A stretch of DNA of 38,093 bases from Candidatus Methylomirabilota bacterium. Lineage in GTDB: Bacteria; Methylomirabilota; Methylomirabilia; Methylomirabilales; CSP1-5. Under the pieces are notes generated by a model. The model was not told the origin of the DNA, did not search any database, and worked only from the letters and a program-made list of their open reading frames with translations. Position 1 is the stretch's first letter, and each line of letters starts with the position of its first letter. Shown piece after piece: positions 10,198-19,352 of this stretch. Both the position numbers and the translations under genes were made by a program. Where the stretch lies: assembly GCA_019456075.1 (NCBI GenBank), contig VRUN01000010.1:1-38093 (forward strand). The letters are read 5' to 3'.

Positions 10198-11994
10198 TTA
10201 TCCTGCAGAGTCTCTGTGATCCGCCATGCCCCCTGTGCCCATTCCCTTAATATAGTCCGTTTCGGAGGGTCGGCCACCGTAGAGTGCCTGTTTTTCCTCC
10301 AAAAGCGCTTTCACCCGAAGCAGGTCCCCTTGATCCCGCGCTCTCTTGAGCTCCCCCTGGATTTCCTGGAGCTTCAGTCGGATGAGACAGTCCTGCACAA
10401 TCCGATGCGGATCGGCAAACTCTTCCCCACCCTGGACAAACAGCTCAGCCGCCACCTGGCGGACCACGGGATCAGGATGGTGGGTGAGGGTCCGGGCCAG
10501 ATCCTCCTCTTTGCCCGGGTATTCTCGGAGGAACCGGTAGATGGAACGGAGGGGGGATGCCGAAAGCGCTTCGTCCCGGAGGGTCCCCCACACGAGGGGC
10601 CGCATGTCCGGGAAGAGGAGGCATATCTGGATCAAGGCCTTTTCCACTGGGGGGAACTCCAAGGAGGGGGGGGGTCCCGACGTGAGGGGCGACTCCGAGG
10701 TCCCGAGACGGCTAAGCTCCGCCAAGACGACCCTCTCGGATACCTCCAACCGCTCTGCCAGCTTCTGGACATACTTCGCCCTCCGCACCCCCTCTGGCAT
10801 CCGGGCAATGAGCCGCAGGACCTGCCGGGCCGCGGCCGTCTTTTCATCCACGCCCTTCAGTCCCGTCTGCTCCTCTGCCCGGGTGAGGAGAAAATCAACG
10901 AGATCCTGAGCTGCCTCGACCTGCGCCTGGAGGGCATCCCTGCCGTTCTCTCGGACGAAGGTATCAGGATCTTTTCCCTTCGGGAGGATCACCACCGCCA
11001 CCCCCATATCCTCAGCCACCAAGAGCTCCAGCCCTCGCCAGGCAGCCTGGATCCCCGCGGGATCGGGATCAAAGACGAGTATCGCCTTATCCGCATAGCG
11101 GTGCAGAAGGGTCACTTGGTCGCGGGTCAAGGCGGTTCCAAGGGGGGCGACCGTTTGGGGAAAGCCCGCGCCGTGCAGAGAGATGGCATCAAAGTATCCC
11201 TCCACCACCAGGGCCACCCTCGCCTCCCGGATTGCCCGGGATGCCAGATGGAGACCGTACAGGTGCACCCCCTTCTTATAGACGCCGGTTTCGGGGGAGT
11301 TCATATACTTCGGTGGTTGATCTCCCAGCGCCCGGCCTCCGAATCCCACGATCTTTCCCGTGGAATCGGAAATGGGGATCATCAGACGATCGCGAAATCG
11401 GTCGTAGTATCCACGTCCTGCCTGCCGCGGAAGGGCCAGGCCCGCCGCCTCCACTTGGCCCACGGTGAATCCTCGCTTTGTGAGTTCACGGAGTAGCCCC
11501 TCCCACTCCGCGCCAGCGTATCCCAGCTGGAACCGTTCAACGAGGTCCGCGCCGACCCCCCGCCGACTCAGCACTTCCCTCGCCGGGATTCCCCCCGGAC
11601 CTGTCAGGGCTTTCCGGAAGTAGTCACAGGCCAGCCGCTGAAGCTCGTAGATCTTCAGGAGGCCGTCCGCCTGACGGCTCCGCCCTTTCTCCGGAATCGC
11701 GATGCCGGCCCGCTGGGCGAGATGCCGGACTGCCTCGGGGAAGGTAAACCCCTCTCGCCGCATCAAGAAGCGAAAAACATCTCCCCCCTCTGCACACCCA
11801 AAGCAATAAAAGATCTGCCGCTCCGCATTGACGGTGAAGGAAGGGGTCTTTTCCGAGTGGAAGGGGCAGAGGGCTCGGAAATACTTCCCGGCCTGCTTCA
11901 GGGGCAGATAACCCTCGATCACCTCCACAATGCTCGAGGCCTTGAGAATCTGGTCAATCACTTCCTCTGGGATAAATCCCATCTGGCTCCTCAA
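10198..11994 (-). CDS. dnaG: DNA primase
   Basis: Zinc-binding CPFHSEKTPSFTV...CFGC, TOPRIM VVEGYFDAISLHGAG, DPDPAGIQAAWRGLELL. Confidence 0.96.
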   Translation of the reverse strand: MRSQMGFIPEEVIDQILKASSIVEVIEGYLPLKQAGKYFRALCPFHSEKTPSFTVNAERQIFYCFGCAEGGDVFRFLMRREGFTFPEAVRHLAQRAGIAIPEKGRSRQADGLLKIYELQRLACDYFRKALTGPGGIPAREVLSRRGVGADLVERFQLGYAGAEWEGLLRELTKRGFTVGQVEAAGLALPRQAGRGYYDRFRDRLMIPISDSTGKIVGFGGRALGDQPPKYMNSPETGVYKKGVHLYGLHLASRAIREARVALVVEGYFDAISLHGAGFPQTVAPLGTALTRDQVTLLHRYADKAILVFDPDPAGIQAAWRGLELLVAEDMGVAVVILPKGKDPDTFVRENGRDALQAQVEAAQDLVDFLLTRAEEQTGLKGVDEKTAAARQVLRLIARMPEGVRRAKYVQKLAERLEVSERVVLAELSRLGTSESPLTSGPPPSLEFPPVEKALIQICLLFPDMRPLVWGTLRDEALSASPLRSIYRFLREYPGKEEDLARTLTHHPDPVVRQVAAELFVQGGEEFADPHRIVQDCLIRLKLQEIQGELKRARDQGDLLRVKALLEEKQALYGGRPSETDYIKGMGTGGMADHRDSAG

Positions 11995-12050
11995 CGACCC
12001 CAGTCAGAAAGGCAGGGTCTCTCCTCGCTGGGTTGGAACCGGTCCTTTTG

Positions 12051-14456
12051 TTATTGCTCCCTCAACGTCACAACGGTGGCGCCGCTCCCCCCTTCGTTCA
12101 TTTCGGCCAGGTGAAACCCCCCCACGAAGGGATGCCCGGTCAAAAATTTGTGGACCCCCTTCCGGAGTGCCCCCGTCCCCTTGCCATGAATCACCAGGAC
12201 TCGCGAAAGACCCTCGAGAAAAGCCGCGTCCAAGTACTTTTCTAGACGCCGCGTTGACTCGTCGACGGTGCAACCGACGAGGTTGATTTCAGCGGAACTG
12301 GACTCGGCCTTTTCCACGAAGAGTGGCGCCGCGCCGCGCGGCCTTTCAGAAGTCGCGGCGAGGGTAAGGGTCGTGACGGGTACATGAACCCTGCCTACGT
12401 GCAGTTCTACTTCTACGGTCCCCTGGGGAGAGACCCCGGTTAGGACCCGCCCTTGCCGCCCCAGCCCCGCGACAGTCACCCATTGGCCGGGTCCAATCTC
12501 CACACCGGCCAAAGAACCATCGGGCTGGGGTATCTCGGCCGCTTCGACGGTTGCCTTCAGCCCCTCGAGCCCCTGACGAAAGGCCCGGATCTCGTCTGGC
12601 CGAACCCCCCGGTCTCGGAGCGCCCCGATCAGACCTTCCCCCTGCTGACGGAGTTCAGCGAGGAGCTGCCTCGCTTCCTCCCGTACTCGACGTTTGAGGT
12701 CCTTGACCCCCGCCCGAAGCCGCACCACTAGCCCCTCCGCTTCTCTCCTGAGGGTCGAGGCCTGCCGGACCTCTTCCTGAAGCCGAGCCTTGAGGCCGTC
12801 AAAGACCCGGCGGTCCCGCTCGAGGGTTTCGATGAGGGCCTGGGTTTTTCGGTGTCCCTCGGGGAGGAGTTCGCGTGCCTTGTCCAAGATCCGACGCGGC
12901 AGGCCGAGACGTCCGGCGATCTCCAGTCCATAACTCTTTCCCGGCAGACCCAGCCGGATGGTGTACTCTGGGCTCAGACGTTCGAGATTGAACTCGACAC
13001 TGGCGTTTTCCACTCCAGGCGTGAGGGCCGCAAAGGACTTGACCGCATCCAGATGCGTGGTGGCGATCACCGACGCCCCACACTCTTGGAGAGCCTCGAG
13101 AATGCCGATGCCGAGGGCAGCCCCCTCCGAGGGATCCGTCCCGGCCCCAAGTTCATCGAGGAGGACTAGGGTCTCGGGTCCCGCATGGGCCAGAATCTTG
13201 ACGACCTGACTCAGGTGGGAGGAAAAAGTACTCAGGCTCTGTTCAATACTCTGCTCATCCCCGATGTCGGCGAAGACGGCCCGGTAGCAAGGAACCTCGC
13301 TGTCCGGAGAGGCCGGGATCGGGAGGCCAGACAGGGTCATCAGGGTAAGAAGACCAGCGGTCTTGAGCGCCACGGTCTTTCCACCCGTGTTCGGCCCGGT
13401 AACGACCAGCACAGTGAACGCTCCCCCCACCTCAATGTCAATGGGGACCGGCGCGGGCCGTGCCTCGCCCCGGGCCTCTCCAGTCCCTTCCGCCCCGCTC
13501 ATTCCTCCAGGTGGGGGACCTAGTGCGAGGAAGGGATGACGGGCCCGACGCAGGATAAGGCGGCGGCCCTGGGTGACTCGGGGAATGTCAGCCTCCAGGC
13601 GGACTGCCAACCGCCCCTTGGCTATTAGAAGGTCTAAGTCGCCCAGAAGTTCCACGAGTGCCCCGAGGGTTTCCGCGTCTCGCCCGACCTGTGCTGTCAG
13701 GGACCGAAGGACTTTGGTCACTTCTTCCTCTTCCTGGCGCAGTAGGATCCGCAGCCGGTTGTTCATCTCCACCACCGGGCTCGGCTCCAGGAAAAGGGTC
13801 AGGCCACTTCCTGACTGATCTTGGACGATCCCCCGGATCTTGGCTTTCGCAGCAGACTTCACGGGGATGACGTATCGGTTATTGCGAAGCGTGACGATTG
13901 GTTCGGCGAGGGCCGCTCGGTAGACCGGGGAGACAAGATACCGCTCGAGCTTCGCGATGATCGCCGCTCGAAGGGACCGCAGTTCACGCCGAACCCCTTG
14001 AAGCCCTGGGCTGGCCGCATCGGCCACTTCCCCCTCTGGCGTAATGGCTTCCCCAATCACAGCGCAGAGGGCCTCGGGGGGAACGAGGCCGCTCGCTCGT
14101 TTCCAGAGGAGGGGCGCCGCATCCCGCTCTCGCTGGAAAAAGCTTCGCAGCCGGCGGGCCGCCACCAGGAATTCATGGATCTGCCAGAGGGAGCGCGGCT
14201 CAAGCGAGGCCCCCTCGATTTTGGCGCGGTTGAGATGGGGGCGGATGTCGGTAACCCCCCTGTAAGGGGGCTCCTCACCCCTGAGCAGCAGGTCCTTTGC
14301 CTCCCCCGCCTCGGCAAGGGCCTCCTGTATTTGCTGAAGACCCTCCAGAGGGTGAACCGCAGGCGCCCGCTCCTTGCCGAGAGGGGTAACCGCCGCTCCC
14401 TGGAGAAAATCGAGGATTCCGGCGAACTCTAGCCCCGTCCGTGAACGGTCATCCAT
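12051..14456 (-). CDS. mutS2: endonuclease MutS2
   Basis: VTGPNTGGKTVALKTAGL, LLDELGAGTDPSEGAALG, C-terminal Smr domain VLVIHGKGTGALRKGVHKFL. Confidence 0.95.
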   Translation of the reverse strand: MDDRSRTGLEFAGILDFLQGAAVTPLGKERAPAVHPLEGLQQIQEALAEAGEAKDLLLRGEEPPYRGVTDIRPHLNRAKIEGASLEPRSLWQIHEFLVAARRLRSFFQRERDAAPLLWKRASGLVPPEALCAVIGEAITPEGEVADAASPGLQGVRRELRSLRAAIIAKLERYLVSPVYRAALAEPIVTLRNNRYVIPVKSAAKAKIRGIVQDQSGSGLTLFLEPSPVVEMNNRLRILLRQEEEEVTKVLRSLTAQVGRDAETLGALVELLGDLDLLIAKGRLAVRLEADIPRVTQGRRLILRRARHPFLALGPPPGGMSGAEGTGEARGEARPAPVPIDIEVGGAFTVLVVTGPNTGGKTVALKTAGLLTLMTLSGLPIPASPDSEVPCYRAVFADIGDEQSIEQSLSTFSSHLSQVVKILAHAGPETLVLLDELGAGTDPSEGAALGIGILEALQECGASVIATTHLDAVKSFAALTPGVENASVEFNLERLSPEYTIRLGLPGKSYGLEIAGRLGLPRRILDKARELLPEGHRKTQALIETLERDRRVFDGLKARLQEEVRQASTLRREAEGLVVRLRAGVKDLKRRVREEARQLLAELRQQGEGLIGALRDRGVRPDEIRAFRQGLEGLKATVEAAEIPQPDGSLAGVEIGPGQWVTVAGLGRQGRVLTGVSPQGTVEVELHVGRVHVPVTTLTLAATSERPRGAAPLFVEKAESSSAEINLVGCTVDESTRRLEKYLDAAFLEGLSRVLVIHGKGTGALRKGVHKFLTGHPFVGGFHLAEMNEGGSGATVVTLREQ

Positions 14457-14474
14457 TCCCTATATGGCTCCGGG

Positions 14475-14509
14475 GAAAAATCGAGGGACCCCTTGCGGAG
14501 TCCCTCGAT
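14475..14509 (-). terminator. rho-independent terminator between yqeY and mutS2
   Basis: Minus strand ATCGAGGGACTCC-GCAA-GGGGTCCCTCGAT followed by TTTT. Confidence 0.85.
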
Positions 14510-14542
14510 CCATCTTGAACTTCGCACCCGGTTGTGGATGGG

Positions 14543-14995
14543 TCATGCCCCCCCCGAAAGCTCCTGCCGTACCAGGTGGCTGACCTCTTTTCCGTCAGCC
14601 CGCCCAGCGACTTGAGGCATCAGATAGGCCATCACCTTTCCTATGTCCTTCACTGATGCGGCCCCCGTAGCGGCAATCGCCTCCCTCGCCTTGGCCAAAA
14701 GCTCCTCGGGGGTCATCGCCTTGGGCAGGAGTTTCTCGAGGACTTGGAGTTCCGCCTCTTCTCTGAGGACGAGGTCCTCGCGCCCTCCGCGGCGGAACTG
14801 CTGGATGGATTCTCGCCGTTGGCTACTTTCCTTGACGATGAGCTGCAGGATTTCGGGCTCGGTCAGTTCTCCCCGCTTTTCCACTTCGCGAGTCTTGATG
14901 GCGTTGAGCAGCAGACGAAGGGTCGAAGTCTCCACTTTCCCGCCGGCCTTCATGGCCGCCCGAAGGTCCTGATGAAGGCGGGCCTTTAGATCCAT
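14543..14995 (-). CDS. yqeY: GatB/YqeY domain-containing protein
   Basis: LKARLHQDLRAAMKAGGKVETSTLRLLLNAIKTREVEKRGELTEPEILQLIVKESSQRRESIQQF. Confidence 0.92.
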   Translation of the reverse strand: MDLKARLHQDLRAAMKAGGKVETSTLRLLLNAIKTREVEKRGELTEPEILQLIVKESSQRRESIQQFRRGGREDLVLREEAELQVLEKLLPKAMTPEELLAKAREAIAATGAASVKDIGKVMAYLMPQVAGRADGKEVSHLVRQELSGGA

Positions 14996-14996
14996 C

Positions 14997-15191
14997 TTAC
15001 TCGATCACACGCATCTTCTTTAGCATCTTCTTCCGGGGAGCGATAGCCTTCTTCTTGCGGCGGACGCTCGGCTTTTCATAGTGCTGCCGCCTCCGCGTCT
15101 CTGAGAGCACCCCAGCCTTCTCCACCTGCTTCTTGAAGCGCCTCAGGGCATTTCCGAAGCTCTCGTCCTCCCGGACAAGCACGGCCCTCAC
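14997..15191 (-). CDS. rpsU: 30S ribosomal protein S21
   Basis: [46 protein letters not shown] start at 15191 with AGGAGG 8 nt upstream. Confidence 0.93.
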   Translation of the reverse strand: MRAVLVREDESFGNALRRFKKQVEKAGVLSETRRRQHYEKPSVRRKKKAIAPRKKMLKKMRVIE

Positions 15192-15299
15192 CCCTGACAC
15201 CTCCTAACTTGTATTTATTTTTCCAATAGCTGCTATCGGTAAAAGCAAGGACATCTGAGGAATTATACGTCTAAAGACTAACAGATCCCAGCCCTTTTG

Positions 15300-16019
15300 T
15301 CAATGTTTTTTCCGCGCGTTCCCCCTACTTTTTTTGTATTCTGCCTTCCTTTTCCCCACCCGTCCCTGAAACTCCTTCCACAGCTGATTCAAGGGGATAC
15401 CGCGCGCCCCGAGGAGGACCAGGGTGTGAAACCAGAGGTCCGCCACCTCATAGACGATCTCCTGGCGCCGGCGCCTCTTACCACTCAGGACGACTTCTGA
15501 GGCCTCCTCAGCGATCTTCTTGAGGATTTTGTCCTCCCCATTCTGGAGGAGGGAGGTTACATAAGACCCTGGAGGCCTCTTCTTCTTGCGCTCCAAGATG
15601 GTACGATAGACCGCTTCCAGGATCTGGGATGAGGGGCTGTAGACCCTCTCAGGGCGAAAGACCTGTCCCATAACAGGGGAGGAGGGCCTAAGGTCCCCCT
15701 TTACCTGCCGGAAGAAGCAGGACCGATACCCGAGATGGCAGGCAGCCATCTGCTGTTCCACCTGCAGAAGCAAGGCATCGCCGTCGCAGTCGAGGCGGAC
15801 CTCTCGGACCCGCTGCACGTGCCCCGACTCTTCCCCCTTCTTCCAGACCCGACCCCGGGACCGGCTGTAGTAGTGCGCAAAACCGGTTTCCAGGGTCCTC
15901 CGGAGGGTCTCCCGGGTCATATAGGCGGTCATCAAGACCTGCCCCGTCTTGGCATCTTGGGCGATGGCCGGAATGAGACCCTTCTTGTCAAACTTCAAGC
16001 CATCCGGGAGCTTGGCCAC
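15300..16019 (-). CDS. hisIE: bifunctional phosphoribosyl-AMP cyclohydrolase / phosphoribosyl-ATP pyrophosphatase
   Basis: [45 protein letters not shown] plus HisE domain [28 protein letters not shown]. Confidence 0.95.
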   Translation of the reverse strand: MAKLPDGLKFDKKGLIPAIAQDAKTGQVLMTAYMTRETLRRTLETGFAHYYSRSRGRVWKKGEESGHVQRVREVRLDCDGDALLLQVEQQMAACHLGYRSCFFRQVKGDLRPSSPVMGQVFRPERVYSPSSQILEAVYRTILERKKKRPPGSYVTSLLQNGEDKILKKIAEEASEVVLSGKRRRRQEIVYEVADLWFHTLVLLGARGIPLNQLWKEFQGRVGKRKAEYKKSRGNARKKH

Positions 16020-16037
16020 AACAACCCTCCTTTGCTT

Positions 16038-16140
16038 CGATGACCGACGTCCGCAATTCGATGACCGATGACCGACTACCGATGACCGTTAGAACCTAGA
16101 GGACTTTTTCCGTCGTCGGAATACGGTCGTCGGGTCATCG
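16038..16140 (-). repeat. heptanucleotide repeat element B (hisIE/hisF junction)
   Basis: CGATGAC CGACGTC CGCAATT CGATGAC CGATGAC CGACTAC CGATGAC CGTTAGA, then inverted GTCGTCG GAATACG GTCGTCG (+1) GTCATCG. Confidence 0.9.
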
Positions 16141-16148
16141 GCGCGGCC

Positions 16149-16979
16149 CTAGGGGCGCACGGCGATGCCGCGCCCTCTCAGGTACGCCTTAGCTTCGGGT
16201 ACGGAGATTTCCTGAAAGTGGAAGATGGAGGCCGCCAGGGCCGCATCAGCCTTCCCGACCGCAAAGGCCTCGTAGAGATGCTCCACCGTCCCGGCACCGC
16301 CTGAGGCGATCACCGGAACCGCCACACGCTCGGCAACCGCTGCGGTCAGTTCCAAATCGTACCCGTCCCGCGTTCCGTCACGATCCATGCTGGTCAGGAG
16401 GATCTCCCCCGCCCCCAACACCACTCCCTGCTCTGCCCATTGTACTGCGTCCAGACCGGTAGGCGTGCGACCTCCGTGAATAAATACCTCCCAGCGTGGA
16501 GCAAGGGCTGAGGGCTGAGGGGTGAGGGGTGAGGGGTCCGGTGGTGACTCTGGACTCTCGACTCTCCACTCTGGGCGTCGTTTGGCGTCGATAGCCACAA
16601 CGATGCACTGACTTCCGAACCGCTCCGCGGCCTCTCGGACGAGACTCGGGTTTTGGACCGCCGCGGTGTTGAGCGAGACCTTATCTGCCCCAGCGAGGAG
16701 GAGGGCCCGGATATCCTCAAGATCCCGAATGCCACCCCCTACGGTGAGGGGGGTAAAGGCCCGTTCGGCCGTTTTTTTGACGACGCCGATCAGAATCTTC
16801 CGGCGTTCGGCCGACGCGGTGATGTCGAGGAAGACCAGTTCATCGGCCCCCTCTCGATCGTACCGTTCGGCAACCTCTGCTGGATCTCCCGCGTCCCGGA
16901 GGTCCACGAATCGGGTCCCCTTGACCACCCGGCCATCCTTGACATCCAGGCAGGGGATGATGCGTCTTGCTAGCATCAA
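16149..16979 (-). CDS. hisF: imidazole glycerol phosphate synthase subunit HisF
   Basis: [67 protein letters not shown]; carries an internal repeat-encoded insertion. Confidence 0.96.
   Translation of the reverse strand: MMLARRIIPCLDVKDGRVVKGTRFVDLRDAGDPAEVAERYDREGADELVFLDITASAERRKILIGVVKKTAERAFTPLTVGGGIRDLEDIRALLLAGADKVSLNTAAVQNPSLVREAAERFGSQCIVVAIDAKRRPEWRVESPESPPDPSPLTPQPSALAPRWEVFIHGGRTPTGLDAVQWAEQGVVLGAGEILLTSMDRDGTRDGYDLELTAAVAERVAVPVIASGGAGTVEHLYEAFAVGKADAALAASIFHFQEISVPEAKAYLRGRGIAVRP
16504..16571 (-). repeat. heptanucleotide repeat element C, in-frame within hisF
   Basis: Plus strand AGGGCTG AGGGCTG AGGGGTG AGGGGTG AGGGGTC then GACTCTG GACTCTC GACTCTC CACTCTG; translates within [21 protein letters not shown]. 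Confidence 0.9.
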
Positions 16980-17707
16980 CGAACCGTCTCTGCCGCCACG
17001 ACACGCAGCGCCGCCTCGAGCTCGACCGCACCGCTGTACAGGGCCTTGCCGACGACGGCTCCCGCCACACCCTTTATCGTGCAGAGTCGCCGAATATCAT
17101 CCAGGCAGGCGATACCCCCCGAGGCAAGAATCGGATGATGGCTCCGCCTGACTATCGCTTCCAGCCCCTCAAAATTCGGTCCTTCCAATGTCCCGTCCTT
17201 CACGATGTCGGTGTAGAGAATGGCGCCTAACTCCAGGGAAGCCACACTCTCTGCCACTTCCCCCACCGAACGGTCCGAGACCTCACGCCACCCCTTGACC
17301 GCGACCTTTCCCTCCTTGGCATCGAGCGCGAGGATGATGCGCCTCGGATAGGCCGTGCACGCGTCTTCGAGAAAACGCGGATCCAGGATCGCAGAGGTCC
17401 CCACAACCGCCATGGCGACACCCGCGTCAAAAAGTGCATCGATCGATTCCCGCGTTCGAAGGCCACCCCCTGCCTGAATCGGAATCTTGACCGCCCGCGC
17501 AGCCGCTCCGATCAAGGCGAGCTGTTTCGGACTGCCGGCGAAGGCTCCATCCAGGTCGACCACGTGTAGCCGCGGCGCCCCTCTCGCCTCCCACGACGCG
17601 GCGACTGCCACAGGATCGTCCGCATACACTATCTCTTGCGTCGGATCCCCCTGAGTAAGGCGGACCACTTTCCCATTCCTCATATCGACGGCAGGAACGA
17701 CCAACAT
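16976..17707 (-). CDS. hisA: phosphoribosylformimino-5-aminoimidazole carboxamide ribotide isomerase
   Basis: [45 protein letters not shown]. Confidence 0.95.
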   Translation of the reverse strand: MLVVPAVDMRNGKVVRLTQGDPTQEIVYADDPVAVAASWEARGAPRLHVVDLDGAFAGSPKQLALIGAAARAVKIPIQAGGGLRTRESIDALFDAGVAMAVVGTSAILDPRFLEDACTAYPRRIILALDAKEGKVAVKGWREVSDRSVGEVAESVASLELGAILYTDIVKDGTLEGPNFEGLEAIVRRSHHPILASGGIACLDDIRRLCTIKGVAGAVVGKALYSGAVELEAALRVVAAETVR

Positions 17708-17729
17708 AGCCTCTGCTCTTTACAAGCTA

Positions 17730-17818
17730 GAAGGCTGGAACGCTAGAATGCCCGGAGGGTCGGACGATTGGCTGTGCTCTGCCTTCTAGCCCTCTCGCCT
17801 GCTAGCCTTCCAGCACTC
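17730..17818 (-). repeat. octanucleotide repeat hairpin element F (hisA/hisH junction)
   Basis: AGCTAGAA GGCTGGAA CGCTAGAA TGCCCGGA ... CTTCTAGC CCTCTCGC CTGCTAGC CTTCCAGC; 8-nt period rather than 7. Confidence 0.8.
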
Positions 17819-17833
17819 AAGCCGCTGACAGCG

Positions 17834-18478
17834 TTACTTGTGGGCCAGTCTGCCAAAATTGGCGAGAATCTGGAGGCCCAGGGCCTGGCTCTTTTCCGGA
17901 TGAAACTGGGTGGCAAAGAGATTGTCCCGCCAGATCATGGAGGTGAAGGGAATCCCATATTCCGTAATGCCGGCAATCGTGCCTTCCTCCTCTGGCTCCA
18001 CGTAGTAAGAGTGCACGAAGTAGAAGTACGAACCGTCCGGGATCCCTTTCATGATCGGCGCTTCTCGCTTCAGATGCACCTGGTTCCACCCCATATGGGG
18101 CACTTTTAGGACTGAGGGCTGAGGGCTGAGGGCTGAGGGAGGGACGGCATTGGGGAAGCGGCGCACCCGTCCTCGGATCAGATCCAGGCCCTTATGGAGG
18201 CCGAACTCCTCGCTCTCTGAAAAGAGAAAATGGAGGCCGAGACAGATCCCCAAGATTGGTTTCCCGGATTGGATTCCCCGGAGCAGGGGATCGATGAACC
18301 CCGCCGCCTCCAGTGTCGCGATCCCGTCGGCGAACGCCCCCACGCCCGGGAGAACGATCCCTGCCGCGTCGCGGAGCTGGCGAGACTCTCTGACCACTTG
18401 GGCAGGGACCCCGGCCTTTTCGAACCCCTTCTCGACGCTTCGGAGATTGGCAATCCCGCTGTCGATAATGGCAATCAT
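17834..18478 (-). CDS. hisH: imidazole glycerol phosphate synthase glutaminase subunit HisH
   Basis: IIDSGIANLRSVEKGFEKAG, VLPGVGAFADG, PILGICLGLHFLFSESEE, VPHMGWNQV; carries a short in-frame repeat insertion. Confidence 0.96.
   Translation of the reverse strand: MIAIIDSGIANLRSVEKGFEKAGVPAQVVRESRQLRDAAGIVLPGVGAFADGIATLEAAGFIDPLLRGIQSGKPILGICLGLHFLFSESEEFGLHKGLDLIRGRVRRFPNAVPPSALSPQPSVLKVPHMGWNQVHLKREAPIMKGIPDGSYFYFVHSYYVEPEEEGTIAGITEYGIPFTSMIWRDNLFATQFHPEKSQALGLQILANFGRLAHK
18109..18143 (-). repeat. heptanucleotide repeat element D, in-frame within hisH
   Basis: GGACTGA GGGCTGA GGGCTGA GGGCTGA GGGAGGG; translates as PPSALSPQPSV. Confidence 0.9.
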
Positions 18479-18483
18479 GCTTG

Positions 18484-18525
18484 GCTCAGGGTTGAGGGTT
18501 GAGAGTTGAGGGCTCAGAGTTCACC
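18484..18525 (-). repeat. heptanucleotide repeat element E (upstream of hisH)
   Basis: GCTCAGG GTTGAGG GTTGAGA GTTGAGG GCTCAGA GTTCACC. Confidence 0.88.
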
Positions 18526-18733
18526 CACCCACAAGCCGGCGAGGGAAGTAAGTCCTGAGGAAGGCGGAATCTGGTTTGCGGGCGACTCCGAACAGGTTCG
18601 GAGAGCGTAGCGCAGGCGGGGGTGGTCGTCCTGATGCCGCATGATTCGCTCGGCGCGGAACACAGAGACTTCATCACAGCAACCCGTGAAATTTTCCGCC
18701 GACGAAGGATGCTTCCCGAGCCGGCTTTCCCCA

Positions 18734-19321
18734 CTAGAGTTTGCCTTTCGTCGAGGGGATACCCGTGACTCGGGGATCCAGAGAGATCGCCGCGTCGAGA
18801 GCCCGGCCCGCGGCCTTAAAGACCGCTTCGGCCATATGGTGGGTGTTCTCGCCGTACGGAATCCCGATGTGCAAATTGGCCTTGAGGGCCGTCGCAAAGG
18901 CCCGAAAGAACTCTTTCAGGAGCACGGCGTCAAACTCCCCGATCTTTCCTACCAGCCCGTCAGCCCGATACGCCAGGTAGGGCCGACCACTCAAGTCCAC
19001 GGCCACCGAGCCCAACGCGTCATCCATCGGCACCGTTGCCTGACCGTAGCGCCGAATACGTGCCCGGTTCCCCAGCGCCTGGGAGAAAGCCTCCCCGAGG
19101 GCCAACCCCACATCCTCCATGGTGTGGTGGGGATCTACCTCCAAATCTCCCTTGGCCCGAAGCGTGAGGTTGAAGAGGCCGTGCTTGGCCAGTTGCGCCA
19201 GCATGTGATCGAAGAAGGGGAGACCCGTCTTGATCCGGTAGCTTCCCTGCCCGTCGAGCTCGAGCTCGACGGCCACATCTGTTTCGGTCGTCCGGCGACG
19301 GACGGTCGCCTTGCGAGCCAT
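18734..19321 (-). CDS. hisB: imidazoleglycerol-phosphate dehydratase
   Basis: RTTETDVAVELELDGQGSYRIKTGLPFFDHMLAQLAKHG, DPHHTMEDVGLALG; start set at MARKATVRRRTTET. Confidence 0.95.
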   Translation of the reverse strand: MARKATVRRRTTETDVAVELELDGQGSYRIKTGLPFFDHMLAQLAKHGLFNLTLRAKGDLEVDPHHTMEDVGLALGEAFSQALGNRARIRRYGQATVPMDDALGSVAVDLSGRPYLAYRADGLVGKIGEFDAVLLKEFFRAFATALKANLHIGIPYGENTHHMAEAVFKAAGRALDAAISLDPRVTGIPSTKGKL

Positions 19322-19352
19322 CGGTCTTTTCCTCACTCCCAAGGCTCCTCCT

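Noticed and set aside
9475-11496. 673-aa plus-strand ORF antisense to rpoD and dnaG
   Set aside because: Low-complexity Pro/Arg/Leu-rich translation, fully antisense to two conserved genes; typical long spurious ORF in GC-rich DNA.
15258-15303. rpsU promoter
   Set aside because: TTGACA and TATAAT hexamers are both present on the minus strand but about 30 nt apart; no confident -35/-10 pair could be assigned.
18526-18733. RNase P RNA-like or SRP-like RNA in the hisB-hisH gap
   Set aside because: Looked for conserved RNase P core motifs (GAGGAAAGTCC, ACAGAAA) and found only weak resemblance.
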